The notes under the pieces are model-generated. The model saw nothing but the letters and a program-made list of their open reading frames with translations, was not told the origin of the DNA and did not search any database. This document shows positions 1 to 8,462 of a stretch of DNA of 64,000 nucleotides, in pieces. How positions within the stretch are numbered: position 1 is the stretch's first letter; each line of letters starts with the position of its first letter. The position numbers and the translations under genes were made by a program. The DNA comes from Streptomyces sp. 2114.4 (GTDB lineage Bacteria > Actinomycetota > Actinomycetes > Streptomycetales > Streptomycetaceae): assembly GCF_900187385.1 (NCBI RefSeq), contig NZ_FYEY01000001.1:1798001-1862000 (forward strand). The letters are read 5' to 3'.

Positions 1-1338
1 CAGCTCGCCCGTGGCGTCCTCCTCGGCGCTCTCCAGCTGCGCCGCGATGGTGTCGACCGTCAGCCAGAAGATCATCTCCTGGGACGGCTCGGGGATGCCG
101 GGCAGCGCCCGCTCGGCGAGCCAGACCCGGGCCAGGCCGCCGAGCTGCCGGTCGTCGAGCACCTCGCGCAGCGCGGCCTCGGCGTCCGGCGAGACCAGCG
201 AGAGGGTCTGCTGGGCGGCCAGCCGGCGCCGCGGGGCGCGGTCGTCGTCGCCGCGGGCGGCGGTGAGCAGGTCCCGCGCGGCGTCCAGGGGCGTACGGGC
301 GGCGAGCCACAGCTCGGACTCGGCCTGGGCCAGTGCCTCGGGGTAGTCGGGCAGCGCCTCCAGGAGGACATCGGCGTCCTTGTCGGCGAGGTCGCCGACC
401 GCCGGGGCGTCCACCCCGGCATCCAGCATCCGGGCGCGTACCGCGTAGACGCCGAGCGGGGTGAGGCGGACCAGGCCGTAGCGGGAGACGTCCTCGTCGG
501 TCAGCGGCCCCGCGGCGGAGGTCCCCGCGGCGGATCCCTGGGCAAGGACCGTCTCGCCGTCCTCGTCCAGCTCCTCGATCAGCGCCTCGTCGACGGGCTG
601 GTAGGCGACCAGACCGATCGGCTCCAGCACCCGGAACTGGTCGTCCAGGCGCATCATCGCCTCGGAGACCTCTTCGAGGACGTCGTCGGTGGGCTCGTCC
701 ATATCCTCCGGGACGATCATGGAGGCGGCCAGCGCGGGCAGCGGAACGTCCTGGTCAGGGCTCTCGTTCAGGGCCGTGAGCAGATAGAGGTTGCCGAGGA
801 TGCCGTCCAGCAGCTCGGCCTCCTCCTCCGGGTTCCAGTCGATCGCGTCCAGGTCGAGTTCGCCGCCCTCGGTGAGCTGGTCGGCGAGATCGGCGAGGTC
901 GGGGGCGGCCGCATCGGCGAGCACGGTCTCCATGCCGCCCAGCCAGATGTCGAGGATGTCCTGCGGGCTGCCGGAGGTGAGCTGGGCAAGCTCCTCGCCG
1001 GGGGTGGCGAGGCCGGCGGCGGCATCGTCGGGGAGGTCGTCGCCGTCCTCGCCGTCGGCGCTCTCCTCGATCTCCACGAGGCCGGTGTCCACGGCAAGCT
1101 GCCAGGCCTCGGCGGTATAGGCGGCGCCGTCCTCGTCGCCGGCCAGGCCCAGGTGCTCGGTGGCGGCGGCCAGCGGCTCGTCGAGGATCTGGCCGCCGAC
1201 GCCGACCGGGACACCCCGTTCGGCCCAGCGGGCGAGCTTCGCCGCCCGGGCCAGCAGGGGGGCGCTCAGCGCGTCCCTGGCCAGCTCCGCTTCGGAGTGC
1301 AGCCGCACCGGCGGCAGGGTGGGGCGGTCTGCGGACAT
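1..1338 (-). CDS. Hypothetical acidic protein, C-terminus cut off by window edge
   Basis: I do not recognise a named family. The frame is open from ATG at 1338 to the window edge, 446 codons, so the C-terminus is missing. The start has a GAGGAG-type ribosome binding site about 11 bases upstream. The N-terminal third reads as helical, and residues about 90-260 are strongly acidic, with runs of Asp and Glu (for example DGEDGDDLPDD). Third codon positions are almost all G or C, which supports real coding on this strand. No signal peptide, membrane segment or catalytic motif was seen. It is transcribed away from the secreted nuclease-like gene at 1594. Long cytoplasmic proteins of this type are common and uncharacterised in Streptomyces. 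Confidence 0.75.
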   Translation of the reverse strand, partial: MSADRPTLPPVRLHSEAELARDALSAPLLARAAKLARWAERGVPVGVGGQILDEPLAAATEHLGLAGDEDGAAYTAEAWQLAVDTGLVEIEESADGEDGDDLPDDAAAGLATPGEELAQLTSGSPQDILDIWLGGMETVLADAAAPDLADLADQLTEGGELDLDAIDWNPEEEAELLDGILGNLYLLTALNESPDQDVPLPALAASMIVPEDMDEPTDDVLEEVSEAMMRLDDQFRVLEPIGLVAYQPVDEALIEELDEDGETVLAQGSAAGTSAAGPLTDEDVSRYGLVRLTPLGVYAVRARMLDAGVDAPAVGDLADKDADVLLEALPDYPEALAQAESELWLAARTPLDAARDLLTAARGDDDRAPRRRLAAQQTLSLVSPDAEAALREVLDDRQLGGLARVWLAERALPGIPEPSQEMIFWLTVDTIAAQLESAEEDATGEL

Positions 1339-1593
1339 CGGGTGCTCAGCTCCTCGGACGGACTACGGCTGGGGTGCCTCCCAGCGGTAGCTGGGGGAAC
1401 GCGCCGCCCAAGCGTAGACGGAATTCGCCGTAACCCGGACGCTTCACCCGCTCGCCCCCTGCCGGTCACCGGGAGAAGCTTGACAACTCCCCTGTGTGCG
1501 CAAGAGATTGACGCAGATCGACGCGCGTAGCGCGCGCCGGTCCGGCTCCGCACGCACCTTTCCGGCCACCCCCCATACACCTCGGAGGCATCC

Positions 1594-3438
1594 ATGCCGT
1601 CCCGTCGTTCACTCCGCAGACCGGTCACGCTCGGCGCGGTGATCTGTGCCGCCCTGGCCGGCGGACTGCTGACCGCCACGCAGTCCGCCTCCGCCGCCGG
1701 CACCCGGATCCACGACATCCAGGGCAGCACCCGCATATCCCCGCTGGCCGGACAGCAGGTCAGCGAGGTGCCCGGCACCGTCACCGCGATCCGCTCGTTC
1801 GGCTCGGCGCGCGGTTTCTGGGTGCAGGACCCGCACCCGGACAAGAACCCCGCCACCAGCGAGGCGGTCTTCGTCTTCACCGGAAAGGAGACGCCGAAGG
1901 TCGCCGTCGGCGACGCGATCACCTTCTCCGGCACGGTCAGCGAGTACTACCCGGGCGGCAAGGACGCCGGTCTGCAGTCCGTCACCGAGATCACCGGCGC
2001 GACCTGGAAGACCACCTCCTCCGGCGCCCCGCTGCCGGCCGCCTTCAAGCTCAACCCGGCCTCGCTGCCGAATCGTTACGCCCCCTCCGCGGGCGGCAAC
2101 AGCATCGAGTCGCTGAAGCTGCGCCCCTCGTCGTACGCCCTGGACCGCTACGAGTCCCTGGAGGGCATGCGGGTCTCCGTCTCGAACGCCCCGGTCGTCG
2201 GCCCGACCAGCAGCTACCACGAGCTGTGGGTGACCGCCGAGCCCGGCCACCACCGCACCGCCCGCGGCGGGACGCTCTACGGCTCGTACGCGGACCCCAA
2301 CGGCGGCCGGGTCAAGGTGGCGTCCCTGATCCCCCCGGCGCAAGCACCGGAGCCGTTCCCGGTCGCCGACGTCGGCCAGGCGCTGTCCGGCACCACCGCC
2401 GGGCCGCTGGACTACGACAACTTCGGCGGCTACACCCTGCAGGCCACCGAGCTGGGCAAGGTCACCGGTGACAGCCCCACGCCGGAGACCACCCGCAAGC
2501 AGAAGTCCGATGAGCTGGCGGTGGCCACCTACAACGTCGAGAACCTGTCCCCCGCCACCCCGCAGGCCAAGTTCGACCGGCTGGCGAAGGCGCTGGTGCA
2601 GAACCTGTCCTCCCCCGATGTCGTGGCACTGGAAGAGGTCCAGGACGACAGCGGCCCCAAGGACAACGGCGTGGTCACCGCCGGGGAAACCCTCAAGAAG
2701 CTGACCGACGCGATCAAGGCGGCCGGCGGTCCGGCGTACGAGTGGCGGCAGATCGACCCGGTCAACGACCAGGACGGCGGCCAGCCCGGCGGCAACATCC
2801 GCACGGCGTTCCTGTTCAACCCCGAGCGGGCGTCCTTCACGGACATCAAGGGCGGCGACGCCACCACCCCGGTGAAGGTGGTCGACGACCACGGCAAGGC
2901 CTCGCTGTCCGCGTCCCCGGGCCGGATCGCGCCCGCCGACGAGGCGTGGAAGACCAGCCGCAAGCCTCTTGTCGGCCAGTTCTCCGCGAAGAGCCGTCCC
3001 GGCAGCCGGGTCTTCGTGATCGCCAACCACTTCAACTCCAAGGGCGGCGACCAGGGTCTGGACAGCCGTTTCCAGCCCCCGGCCCGCAGCTCCGAGACCC
3101 AGCGCACCGCCCAGGCCCGCCTGGTCAACTCCTTCGTCAAGGATCTGCTGGCCAAGGACCCGAAGGCCGGTGTGGTGGTGGCCGGTGACCTCAACGACTA
3201 CCAGTTCTCGCCGGCCCTGAAGGACCTCACCGCCGGCGGTGTGCTCACCGACCAGGTGCGCCGCCTGCCGGCCGCCGAGCGCTACGGCTATGTCTACAGC
3301 GGCAATTCACAGGTGCTGGACCACATGCTCACCAGCCGTCCGCTGACGCGGTCCGACTACGACATCGTGCACCTCAACGCGGAGTACGCCGACCAGGCCA
3401 GCGACCACGATCCGCAGGTGCTGCGCATCAAGCCGTAG
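1594..3438 (+). CDS. Secreted endonuclease/exonuclease/phosphatase family protein (ExeM/NucH-like)
   Basis: Exported protein of 614 residues. The N-terminus has Arg residues, a hydrophobic core and an Ala-rich cleavage region near residue 34 (SASA-AG), a standard Sec signal. Residues about 40-290 form an OB-like region of the kind found ahead of the nuclease domain in extracellular nucleases. The catalytic EEP domain starts near residue 307 (ATYNVENL). It continues with ALEEVQD (metal-binding Glu), ANHFNSKGGD, AGDLNDYQ and a terminal SDHDPQ, the usual metal and phosphate ligands of the DNase I/exonuclease III fold. The family hydrolyses phosphodiester bonds in extracellular DNA or related substrates; the substrate here is not shown. 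ATG follows GGAGG with good spacing. A TTGACA at 1480-1485 could be a -35 element, but no convincing -10 was found. Confidence 0.88.
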   Translation: MPSRRSLRRPVTLGAVICAALAGGLLTATQSASAAGTRIHDIQGSTRISPLAGQQVSEVPGTVTAIRSFGSARGFWVQDPHPDKNPATSEAVFVFTGKETPKVAVGDAITFSGTVSEYYPGGKDAGLQSVTEITGATWKTTSSGAPLPAAFKLNPASLPNRYAPSAGGNSIESLKLRPSSYALDRYESLEGMRVSVSNAPVVGPTSSYHELWVTAEPGHHRTARGGTLYGSYADPNGGRVKVASLIPPAQAPEPFPVADVGQALSGTTAGPLDYDNFGGYTLQATELGKVTGDSPTPETTRKQKSDELAVATYNVENLSPATPQAKFDRLAKALVQNLSSPDVVALEEVQDDSGPKDNGVVTAGETLKKLTDAIKAAGGPAYEWRQIDPVNDQDGGQPGGNIRTAFLFNPERASFTDIKGGDATTPVKVVDDHGKASLSASPGRIAPADEAWKTSRKPLVGQFSAKSRPGSRVFVIANHFNSKGGDQGLDSRFQPPARSSETQRTAQARLVNSFVKDLLAKDPKAGVVVAGDLNDYQFSPALKDLTAGGVLTDQVRRLPAAERYGYVYSGNSQVLDHMLTSRPLTRSDYDIVHLNAEYADQASDHDPQVLRIKP

Positions 3439-3562
3439 TCCGCGGCATGTCACCCCGTGTGACCCTCCCGTCACCCGCCTGGCCCACGCCGGGGGGCCAA
3501 CTGCCGCGGGGGGTGCGGTACTGGGCATGTAAGAAAAATTCGGCGAGACATAGGGAGTCATC

Positions 3563-3712
3563 ATGCCGAAGTCCCAGAACCGTAAGTCGGGCAACAAGGA
3601 CCGTGCCGCCGAGCGGCGCACCGACCAGCGGAAGCCGAAGTCGTCGGAGGAGTCCGCTTCCGAGCGGACCCAGGACCTGAAGCGTTCGCGGAATGGCCTG
3701 ACTGGCGCGTGA
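3563..3712 (+). CDS. Small highly basic hypothetical protein (49 aa)
   Basis: Short frame with ATG at 3563 and an AGGGAG ribosome binding site 6-8 bases upstream. The 49-residue product is hydrophilic and almost all Lys, Arg, Ser, Asn and Glu (begins MPKSQNRKSGNKDRAAERR), with no hydrophobic segment. Such composition suggests a disordered nucleic-acid-interacting peptide, but no function can be assigned. It stands alone between the secreted nuclease-like gene and dapA. The sequence just upstream (about 3530-3545) is unusually A-rich for this genome, as expected for a promoter or leader. The gene could be spurious; the ribosome binding site and codon pattern are the main support. Confidence 0.5.
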   Translation: MPKSQNRKSGNKDRAAERRTDQRKPKSSEESASERTQDLKRSRNGLTGA

Positions 3713-3869
3713 TGGGCCTGTGATGCCCGAGCGGCCGTCGCACCGGAAGGCGCGGCGGCCGCTTCGCGTTCCGGCCCTTGGGCCGGGCGCGGCGCTGCTG
3801 CACACCTCAGCCGGCACAACTCAGTGGACGTGAAACATGAGGCGCCCCCAGATTCCTGGCACGGAGACC

Positions 3870-4829
3870 ATGACCACTCCCCGCAGACCCCCGGCGGCCG
3901 CACCACCCTTCGGCCGCGTCGTGACCGCCATGATCACTCCGTTCACCGCCGACGGCGCGCTCGACGCCGACGGCGCTCAGCGGCTCGCCACCCATCTCGT
4001 CGACGACGGCGGCTGCGACGCCCTGGTGCTGAGCGGCACCACCGGGGAGTCCCCGACGACCTCGGACGCCGAGAAGGAGACCCTGCTGCGGGCCGTGGTC
4101 GAGGCCGTCGGCGACCGGGCCCGGATCACCGCCGGGATCGGCACCAGCGACACCCGCCACTCCACCGCTTTGGCCCGCAGCGCCGAACGGGCGGGCGCCC
4201 ATGGCCTGTTGGTGGTCACGCCCTATTACTCACGGCCCACCCAGGAGGCCGTCACCCACCATCTGCGGACGGCCGCGGACGCCACCGGACTGCCGGTGAT
4301 GCTCTACGACATCCCGGGCCGCACCGGCACCGCGCTGGCCGCCGGAACGCTGCTGCGGCTGGCCGCCCATCCGCGGATCGCGGCGGTCAAGGACTGCGCC
4401 TACGACCCGCTGAAGTCGGCGAAGGTGCTGGCCGCGACGGGCCTGGCCTACTACGCGGGCTGCGACGAACAGATCCTGCCGCTCCGTGCGCTCGGCGGTG
4501 CCGGCTGCGTCAGCACCGCCGGCAATGCCGCACCCCGGGCGGTGCGCGCCGTACTGGACGCCTTCGACGCCGGCGACACGGCCGGGGCGACCCGCCGTCA
4601 GCTCGCGCTGATCCCGCTCATCGAGGCGGTGACCGGCGGCGAGCACCCCGGCGCGGTCACCGTGAAGGCGCTGCTCAACCACCTCGGCCTGCCCGCGGGC
4701 CCGGTCCGCGGCCCCCTGCTGGCGGCGGACGCCGAGCTCACCAGGCGGCTGGCGGACGCGCTGCAGACGACCCTGGACCGGACTGCGGACGGGGATACTG
4801 CTGCGGTGCCCGCGGCTGTCCCTGGTTAG
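3870..4829 (+). CDS. dapA: 4-hydroxy-tetrahydrodipicolinate synthase family protein (DapA)
   Basis: Class I aldolase of the DapA/NAL family, which condenses pyruvate with aspartate semialdehyde in the diaminopimelate/lysine pathway. In order: PFGRVVTAM near residue 14, the GTTGESPT phosphate-loop signature, TPYYSRP with the catalytic Tyr, LYDIPGRTG, and VKDCAYD with the Schiff-base Lys, then a GGAGC segment of the barrel end. At 319 residues it is a little longer than average because of the C-terminus. I placed the start at ATG 3870, which gives a normal short leader before PFGR; an in-frame ATG at 3837 would add 11 residues. The last 92 bases overlap the 3' end of the opposite-strand EI24 gene. 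Streptomyces often carry more than one dapA-like gene, so another DapA-family lyase reaction is possible. dapD lies 1.2 kb away. Confidence 0.85.
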   Translation: MTTPRRPPAAAPPFGRVVTAMITPFTADGALDADGAQRLATHLVDDGGCDALVLSGTTGESPTTSDAEKETLLRAVVEAVGDRARITAGIGTSDTRHSTALARSAERAGAHGLLVVTPYYSRPTQEAVTHHLRTAADATGLPVMLYDIPGRTGTALAAGTLLRLAAHPRIAAVKDCAYDPLKSAKVLAATGLAYYAGCDEQILPLRALGGAGCVSTAGNAAPRAVRAVLDAFDAGDTAGATRRQLALIPLIEAVTGGEHPGAVTVKALLNHLGLPAGPVRGPLLAADAELTRRLADALQTTLDRTADGDTAAVPAAVPG

Positions 4830-5700
4830 CGGGGTAGGGCGCAGGCGCCGCCCCGAAGCCGCCCGGCTGCGCGTACGGCGCGCCCGGCTGTCCGTACGCC
4901 GCGCCGGCGGCCGGGTCGTGCCCCGCCGCGACCGCGTCCCGGTCCGGCGCGGGCGGCTCCTCCTCGTCCGCCACCAGGTCCCGTACGAGCAGCGTCGCGC
5001 CGGCCACCGCGCCCGGCATCAGCACCACCGCGACGAACGGGATCAGGAACAGCAGCACGACCGGAGTGCCGAAGCCGACCGCGAGCGCCTTACGGCCCCG
5101 CAGCAGCCGCAGCCGCTCCCGCACCGGTATGTCCCGGCGCTGCAGGGCCACCGAGGTCAGCTCGACGGTGAGGAAGAAGCCGGAGACGCAGAAGCCGACG
5201 GCGGGCACCACCGTCTGCCCGAGGAAGGGCACGAACCCGAGGGCGAACAGCAGGATCCCGAACCCGGCGGCCCGCAGCAGCACATGGACGCTGTCGCGCA
5301 GGGCGATCCAGATCTCCTGCCACAGCGGGCGGTCCGGGGACGGCGGGCAGTGCCCCTCGGACTCCTCGACCTTCTCCGACAGCGACTCGTAGAAGGGGTC
5401 GCCGATCAGCAGGGTGACGGCGGTGAACGTCAGCACCGACAGCATCAGCCCGCCGGCGAACAGCAGCGCCACGAAGACTCCGCGCAGCAGCCCCTGCCAG
5501 GGCGAGCCCCAGTCGTCGGCGAACGGCGTCGCCCAGGCCGCGATATCGCCGGACCAGAGGGCGAGCACGGTGAGCACCACGGCGTACAGCACCAGCGCGA
5601 TCAGCGCCGGGATCAGCCCGAATCCCCACCACCGGCCGTGCTGGGCGACCCAGCGCTGCCCCTTACCCAGATACCGCATCCCCGCTGCAAGATCACGCAT
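4738..5700 (-). CDS. EI24 domain-containing membrane protein (CysZ-like)
   Basis: Integral membrane protein of 320 residues. Several long hydrophobic segments follow the N-terminal motif GRWWGFGLIPALI and match the EI24/CysZ fold (etoposide-induced 2.4 family). CysZ in enterobacteria supports sulfate uptake; a role in actinobacteria is not established. GDPFYESLSEKVE between membrane segments is typical of the family. The last 80 or so residues are a Pro/Gly/Ala/Gln/Tyr-rich cytoplasmic tail of low complexity, and this tail is coded across the end of dapA on the other strand. The start at 5700 (MRDLAAGMRYLGKG) fits the family; the frame stays open further upstream, but that extension is low-complexity Pro/Ala and is unlikely to be translated. 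Confidence 0.85.
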   Translation of the reverse strand: MRDLAAGMRYLGKGQRWVAQHGRWWGFGLIPALIALVLYAVVLTVLALWSGDIAAWATPFADDWGSPWQGLLRGVFVALLFAGGLMLSVLTFTAVTLLIGDPFYESLSEKVEESEGHCPPSPDRPLWQEIWIALRDSVHVLLRAAGFGILLFALGFVPFLGQTVVPAVGFCVSGFFLTVELTSVALQRRDIPVRERLRLLRGRKALAVGFGTPVVLLFLIPFVAVVLMPGAVAGATLLVRDLVADEEEPPAPDRDAVAAGHDPAAGAAYGQPGAPYAQPGGFGAAPAPYPANQGQPRAPQQYPRPQSGPGSSAARPPAAW

Positions 5701-6029
5701 AGCGCAAAGCCTAGCGGCGTCCGGCCGGGGCGGGGACGGGGGCGGTGCCCGGGCGTGCGGAAGCCCTGCCGAGGCCTGCGGAGGCGGCAACGGGAAGCGG
5801 CCCGGCGGATCTGCCGCCGGGCCGCTCATGCTGGTCGGCTCCACACCTTTGGGCAGCCGCGTCGCCTCCAAGGCAAAAGCAGGTTCCCCATCGCGTGAGC
5901 GCCCTCCCGGGGCCGTCCTCGGGCCGCGGAAGGGCGCTCAACGATGATCAACGTCGACCACTGCCGACCACGCAGCAGCAGATCAGGGCATTGATCGATG
6001 ACGCGGCCGCAGGTCACGACCGCCGATGC
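5701..6029. other. Intergenic region between dapD and the EI24 gene
   Basis: 329 bases without a credible gene. It holds the inverted repeat at 5896-5940, described separately. The 5711-5940 part is open on both strands, but the translations are low-complexity Pro/Ala/Arg sequence. A promoter for the EI24 gene must lie upstream of 5700 on the minus strand; none could be picked out with confidence. Confidence 0.5.
5896..5940 (-). terminator. Inverted repeat downstream of dapD, possible terminator
   Basis: Perfect 10-base arms TGAGCGCCCT (5896-5905) and AGGGCGCTCA (5931-5940) separated by 25 bases that are themselves GC-rich and partly self-complementary. It lies about 90 bases after the dapD stop, which suits a Rho-independent-like terminator of the U-less kind common in Streptomyces. 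The loop is long for a terminator, so a regulator site remains possible. Confidence 0.5.
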
Positions 6030-7025
6030 TCAGTTGTGGCTGTGCAGCACCTCGTTGAGGCCGCCCCAGGTCGCCTTGTTCGGGCGGGCCTCGACGGTGC
6101 CGGTGGTGGAGTTGCGGCGGAAGAGGATGTTGTCCGCGCCGGAGAGCTCCAGGGCCTTGACGATCTGGCCGTCGGGCAGCGTGACACGGGTACCGGCGGT
6201 CACGTACAGCCCGGCCTCGACCACGCACTCGTCGCCGAGCGCGATGCCGATGCCCGACTCCGCGCCCAGCAGGCAGCGCTCGCCGATGGAGATGATCTGC
6301 TTGCCGCCGCCCGAGAGGGTGCCCATGGTGGAGGCGCCGCCGCCGATGTCGGAGCCGTCGCCGATGACCACGCCCGCGCTGATCCGGCCCTCGACCATGG
6401 AGGTGCCCAGCGTCCCGGCGTTGAAGTTGACGAAGCCCTCATGCATGACGGTGGTGCCGGCCGCGAGGTGCGCACCCAGGCGCACCCGGTCGGCGTCCGC
6501 GATCCGCACCCCGGTGGGCGCGACGTAGTCGGTCATCCGGGGGAACTTGTCGATGCTGGTGACCATCAGATGCAGGCCCTCGGCGCGGGCGTTCAGCCGC
6601 ACCGTCTCCACCTGGTCGACGGCCACCGGGCCCAGCGAGGTCCAGGCGACGTTGGACAGCAGCCCGAAAAGGCCCTCCAGGTTCTGTCCGTGCGGCTTGA
6701 CCAGCCGGTGGCTGAGCAGGTGGAGGCGGAGGTAGGCGTCGTGCGCGTCCAGCGGCTTGTCGTCGAGGGAGGCGATGACCGTACGGACGGCGACGACCTC
6801 GACGCCACGGACCGGGTCGGGGCCGATCGCCTTGAGCACGGCGGCGCCCAGCAGTTCGGTGGCGCGCTCGTCGTCGAGGTGCTGGGTGCCGGCCGGGCCG
6901 GGCGCACCGACCAGCTCGGGCGCCGGGAACCAGGTGTCGAGAACGGTGCCGTCGGAGGTGACGGTGGCGAGCCCGGCGGCGACGGCGCCGGTCGTACGGG
7001 GAGCGGAAACAGCAGCATCGGTCAT
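6030..7025 (-). CDS. dapD: 2,3,4,5-tetrahydropyridine-2,6-dicarboxylate N-succinyltransferase
   Basis: Cytoplasmic enzyme of the succinylase branch of diaminopimelate/lysine synthesis; it transfers succinyl from succinyl-CoA to tetrahydrodipicolinate. The 331-residue length and layout match the actinobacterial DapD type: an N-terminal alpha/beta domain to about residue 170, then a left-handed beta helix of hexapeptide repeats ([50 protein letters not shown]). The C-terminal part has the substrate-binding [12 protein letters not shown] ending. It is a single gene on the minus strand, with the 5896-5940 inverted repeat behind it. Together with the dapA-like gene it ties this locus to cell-wall and lysine precursor supply. 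Confidence 0.94.
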   Translation of the reverse strand: MTDAAVSAPRTTGAVAAGLATVTSDGTVLDTWFPAPELVGAPGPAGTQHLDDERATELLGAAVLKAIGPDPVRGVEVVAVRTVIASLDDKPLDAHDAYLRLHLLSHRLVKPHGQNLEGLFGLLSNVAWTSLGPVAVDQVETVRLNARAEGLHLMVTSIDKFPRMTDYVAPTGVRIADADRVRLGAHLAAGTTVMHEGFVNFNAGTLGTSMVEGRISAGVVIGDGSDIGGGASTMGTLSGGGKQIISIGERCLLGAESGIGIALGDECVVEAGLYVTAGTRVTLPDGQIVKALELSGADNILFRRNSTTGTVEARPNKATWGGLNEVLHSHN

Positions 7026-7137
7026 GTCCGAAACCTAACCGGAGGGCGCCCGCCGAGGCGAACCGGTCTCAGCGGACGGGCCGGTCCGTGGGGCTCCTCC
7101 ACCGGTCCGCCGAAGCCCGCCCGACGGCCGGGCCGGT

Positions 7138-7677
7138 TCAGCCCAGCACCCCGGCCAGCCCGGCCCGTACCGCCTCGGGGTCGAAGGGCTGCCCGGTCAG
7201 CAGATGCTGCAGCACCAGCCCGTCGGTGAGGGCCACCACCGTCCGTGCCGTGCGCAGGTCGCCGATCCGCGCTCCGAGCAGCCGCACCATCTCGTCCAGG
7301 CATTCGGCAGCGATCGGCCGCACCGCCTCGTGCCGCAGCGCCGCCAGATACAGCTCGTACTCCAGCTCCATCCGCCTGCGGTCGCCGCTCAGTGTCTCCT
7401 CGACCAGCCTCGCGACCTCCTCGGCGAGCGGTGCCGCCGGGTCGATGCCGTCGACCCAGCGCGCGAAGTCGGCCAGGCACACGACGTTGGACTGCCGCAG
7501 CGCGGCGACCAGCAGCTCGTCCAGGGTCGCGAAGTGGTACGTGGTCGAGCCGAGCGGGACATCCGCCGCGGCGGCCACCGCGCGGTGGCTGAGCCCGGCG
7601 ATCCCGCGCTCACCGACCACGGCGATCGCCGCGTCGATGATCCGCTGCCGCCGGTCCGGGTCGTAGCGCCGGGCCAT
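7138..7677 (-). CDS. TetR family transcriptional regulator
   Basis: Predicted repressor of 179 residues. The N-terminal helix-turn-helix is clear: RRQRIIDAAIAVVGERGIAGLSHRAVA, then AADVPLGSTTYHF, the TetR recognition-helix pattern. The rest is the all-helical ligand and dimer domain, which is variable. The ATG at 7677 shares one base with the TGA of the SMR gene upstream (TGATG), so the two are translationally coupled. Two palindromes in front of the SMR gene (7997-8036) are the obvious targets. The arrangement suggests a self-repressing pump operon induced by a cationic drug or lipophilic compound; the ligand is unknown. Confidence 0.9.
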   Translation of the reverse strand: MARRYDPDRRQRIIDAAIAVVGERGIAGLSHRAVAAAADVPLGSTTYHFATLDELLVAALRQSNVVCLADFARWVDGIDPAAPLAEEVARLVEETLSGDRRRMELEYELYLAALRHEAVRPIAAECLDEMVRLLGARIGDLRTARTVVALTDGLVLQHLLTGQPFDPEAVRAGLAGVLG

Positions 7678-7997
7678 CAGTGCGCCCCGTCCAGATTGAG
7701 CACCACGACACCCGCGATGACCAGCAGTACGCCGAGGATCTTCAGCGCACTGGTGCTCTCCCCCAGGAACACCATCCCGATCGCGGCGATCAGCGCCGTT
7801 CCGGCACCGGCCCAGATGGCGTACGCGGTGCCGACGCTCATCGATTTGAGCGTCTGGGCGAGCAGCGCGAAGGCGAGCAGATAGCCCAGCGCGGTGGCCA
7901 GCGAGGGCCACAGCTTGCTGAAGCCGTTGCTGTACTTCATCGCGGTGGTCGCCAGCACCTCGGAGAGGATCGCGCCGGCGAGCGTCAGACAGACCAT
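7677..7997 (-). CDS. SMR family multidrug efflux transporter
   Basis: Small multidrug resistance protein of 106 residues with four hydrophobic helices. The first helix holds the membrane-embedded Glu of the family (LAGAILSEVLATTAMKYSNGF). SVGTAYAIWAGAGTALIA in helix 3 and the GVVVLNL ending are standard SMR signatures. Family members exchange protons for quaternary ammonium or guanidinium-type cations. I chose ATG 7997; no Shine-Dalgarno sequence precedes it, and a TANNNT -10 (TACGCT, 8005-8010 on the minus strand) would put transcription start at or next to this ATG. A leaderless message is therefore likely. The first TetR-type palindrome touches the start codon, so repressor binding would block the promoter directly. 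Confidence 0.9.
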   Translation of the reverse strand: MVCLTLAGAILSEVLATTAMKYSNGFSKLWPSLATALGYLLAFALLAQTLKSMSVGTAYAIWAGAGTALIAAIGMVFLGESTSALKILGVLLVIAGVVVLNLDGAH

Positions 7998-8036
7998 GTG
8001 TACGAGCGTACACAACGTTGCGTACGGGCGTACATA
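7997..8036 (-). promoter_or_regulatory. Tandem palindromic operators for the SMR/TetR operon
   Basis: Site 1 is TGTGTACGAGCGTACACA (7997-8014): perfect 8-base arms around AG. Site 2 is TGCGTACGGGCGTACATA (8019-8036), the same architecture with 6 of 8 arm positions matching. Centres are 22 bp apart, about two helical turns, so two repressor dimers could sit on nearly the same face. The -10 element TACGCT lies within site 1. The downstream TetR protein is the natural ligand (inference from position and symmetry). Confidence 0.8.
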
Positions 8037-8065
8037 TGCGTGCGGGGCCTCTTCGCCCGGCACGC

Positions 8066-8111
8066 GATACGGCCGTGCCCGCCAGTGGTGACTGGCGGGC
8101 ACGGCCGTATC
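8066..8111 (-). terminator. Terminator of the suf operon
   Basis: Perfect 20-base arms GATACGGCCGTGCCCGCCAG (8066-8085) and its complement (8092-8111) around the 6-base loop TGGTGA. It lies 16 bases beyond the stop codon of the last suf gene. There is no U-tract, as usual in Streptomyces. It also insulates suf from the SMR operon that follows in the same direction. Confidence 0.88.
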
Positions 8112-8126
8112 GCTCAGGAGATCTCG

Positions 8127-8462
8127 TCAGACGTTGAAGCCCAGCGCGCGCAGCTGCTCGCGGCCGTCGTCGGTGATCTTGTCCGGGCCCCACGGGGGCA
8201 TCCAGACCCAGTTGATCTTCAGTTCGCTGACGATGCCGTCCGTGGCGGACTTCGCCTGGTCCTCGATGACGTCGGTCAGCGGGCAGGCCGCGGAGGTCAG
8301 CGTCATGTCGATGGTGGCGATATTGGCGTCGTCGACGTGAATGCCGTAGATCAGCCCCAGGTTGACGACATCGATACCCAGCTCGGGGTCGACGACGTCG
8401 TACAGCGCCTCGCGGACCTCTTCCTCCGAGGCCGGCTTGGTGGTGGTCGGAGTCTCGGTCAT
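8127..8462 (-). CDS. sufT: Metal-sulfur cluster assembly factor (SufT-like, DUF59/MIP18)
   Basis: Protein of 111 residues with the DUF59 (MIP18/PaaD/SufT) fold. Key features are EALYDVVDPELGIDVVNLGLIYG near the N-terminus and TLTSAACPLTDVIEDQ with the conserved reactive Cys. The WMPPWGPDKITDDGREQLRALGF tail is typical of the actinobacterial member of the suf operon. SufT proteins help mature Fe-S proteins rather than build the cluster. Its start overlaps the sufU stop by four bases (ATGA), and it is the last gene before the 8066-8111 hairpin. Confidence 0.9.
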   Translation of the reverse strand: MTETPTTTKPASEEEVREALYDVVDPELGIDVVNLGLIYGIHVDDANIATIDMTLTSAACPLTDVIEDQAKSATDGIVSELKINWVWMPPWGPDKITDDGREQLRALGFNV

